The notes beneath the pieces are model-generated. The model had not been told where the DNA came from. It made no database searches and saw only the letters and a program-made list of their open reading frames with translations. Below are positions 5,401 through 5,512 of a DNA stretch of 5,512 nt, one piece after another. The first letter of the stretch is position 1, and the number at the start of each line of letters is the position of its first letter. The stretch spans positions 1-5,512 of the forward strand of contig CAILTC010000039.1 in the NCBI GenBank assembly GCA_903837025.1, given 5' to 3'. Origin of the DNA: an uncultured Bacteroidota bacterium (lineage in GTDB: Bacteria > Bacteroidota > Bacteroidia > Flavobacteriales > Flavobacteriaceae). The translations under genes were made by a program, and so were the position numbers.

Positions 5401-5512
5401 AAAAAGCCAAGAGTCAAGAGCCAAGAGTCAAGAGCCTAAATTCAAGAGTCAAAATTTATTTTTTGTTGTTTGTTTTTTGTTTTTCCAATTTTCAGCAAAC
5501 GCCCAATGTGCC
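5390..5512 (+). CDS. Short secreted protein, 3' partial, with repeat-encoded N-terminus
   Basis: An ATG at 5390, inside the last codons of the DUF420 gene, opens a frame that stays open to the right edge (41 codons). The encoded N-terminus is a long basic, polar stretch (residues 1-22, MLIKKSQESRAK then SQEPKFKSQN), a hydrophobic core (LFFVVCFLFFQF, 23-34) and an A-N-A cleavage site at 36-38 before Q39-C40-A41. This is a credible Sec signal peptide with an unusually long n-region. No other ATG, GTG or TTG lies in frame between 5390 and the hydrophobic core, so the 5390 start is the best choice even though the n-region is encoded by a DNA repeat. From memory, related Flavobacteriaceae have a short protein with an exported QCAMC-like start after DUF420, and this may be that gene; only its first mature residues are visible. 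The function is unknown. Confidence 0.6.
   Translation, partial: MLIKKSQESRAKSQEPKFKSQNLFFVVCFLFFQFSANAQCA
5405..5453 (+). repeat. Seven-unit heptamer repeat (AGYCAAG)
   Basis: Seven consecutive 7-base units fill exactly 49 bases: AGCCAAG, AGTCAAG, AGCCAAG, AGTCAAG, AGCCTAA, ATTCAAG, AGTCAAA. The first four alternate C and T at position 3 and are otherwise perfect; the last three are decayed. It has a higher GC content than its flanks and no dyad symmetry, so it is not a terminator. Arrays of this look occur between genes in flavobacterial genomes (from memory). Here it lies within the frame starting at 5390. Confidence 0.85.

Noticed and set aside
5405..5453. Heptamer array as a CRISPR or terminator
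   Set aside because: Units are 7 bases with no spacers and no dyad symmetry, so it is a simple short tandem repeat.

Overview
The window comes from an AT-rich member of the Bacteroidota, most probably a Flavobacterium-like member of the Flavobacteriaceae. Four things point there: low GC, A-rich leaders without clear Shine-Dalgarno sequences, -7 promoter boxes of the TAnnTTTG type, and the gene order cyoE / two subunit III genes / subunit IV / SCO / DUF420. All genes lie on the + strand.

Layout. (1) Positions 3-398 hold the 3' part of an unrecognised two-helix membrane protein whose start lies left of the window. (2) A 160-base spacer holds a TAnnTTTG box at 520-527 that probably drives the next transcription unit. 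(3) Positions 559-3439 form a cytochrome c oxidase block: heme O synthase (cyoE), a short 5-helix subunit III-like protein, a longer subunit III with a soluble insertion of about 115 residues, and a small 3-helix subunit IV. (4) A hairpin terminator at 3455-3485 ends this block, and its T tract is also the -7 box for the next gene. (5) Positions 3515-5400 form an assembly block: a SCO/thioredoxin-fold relative that has lost its metal-binding residues, an intact SCO1/SenC protein, and a DUF420 (CtaM-like) membrane protein. (6) From 5390, overlapping the DUF420 stop, starts a short gene encoding a secreted protein. It runs off the right edge, and seven 7-base repeat units lie inside its signal-peptide region.

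How the genes fit together. CyoE farnesylates heme B to heme O, the precursor of heme A. SCO delivers copper to the CuA site of subunit II. DUF420 proteins are linked to oxidase maturation. The two subunit III-like proteins and subunit IV are structural parts of an aa3/caa3-type oxidase. Subunits I and II and heme A synthase (CtaA) are not in the window and must be encoded elsewhere.

Most of this is a known, conserved arrangement. The least ordinary parts are the SCO-like protein lacking CxxxC and His, the heptamer array read as codons in a signal peptide, the combined terminator and promoter, and the large insertion in the second subunit III. I see no mobile element, CRISPR array, tRNA or rRNA.
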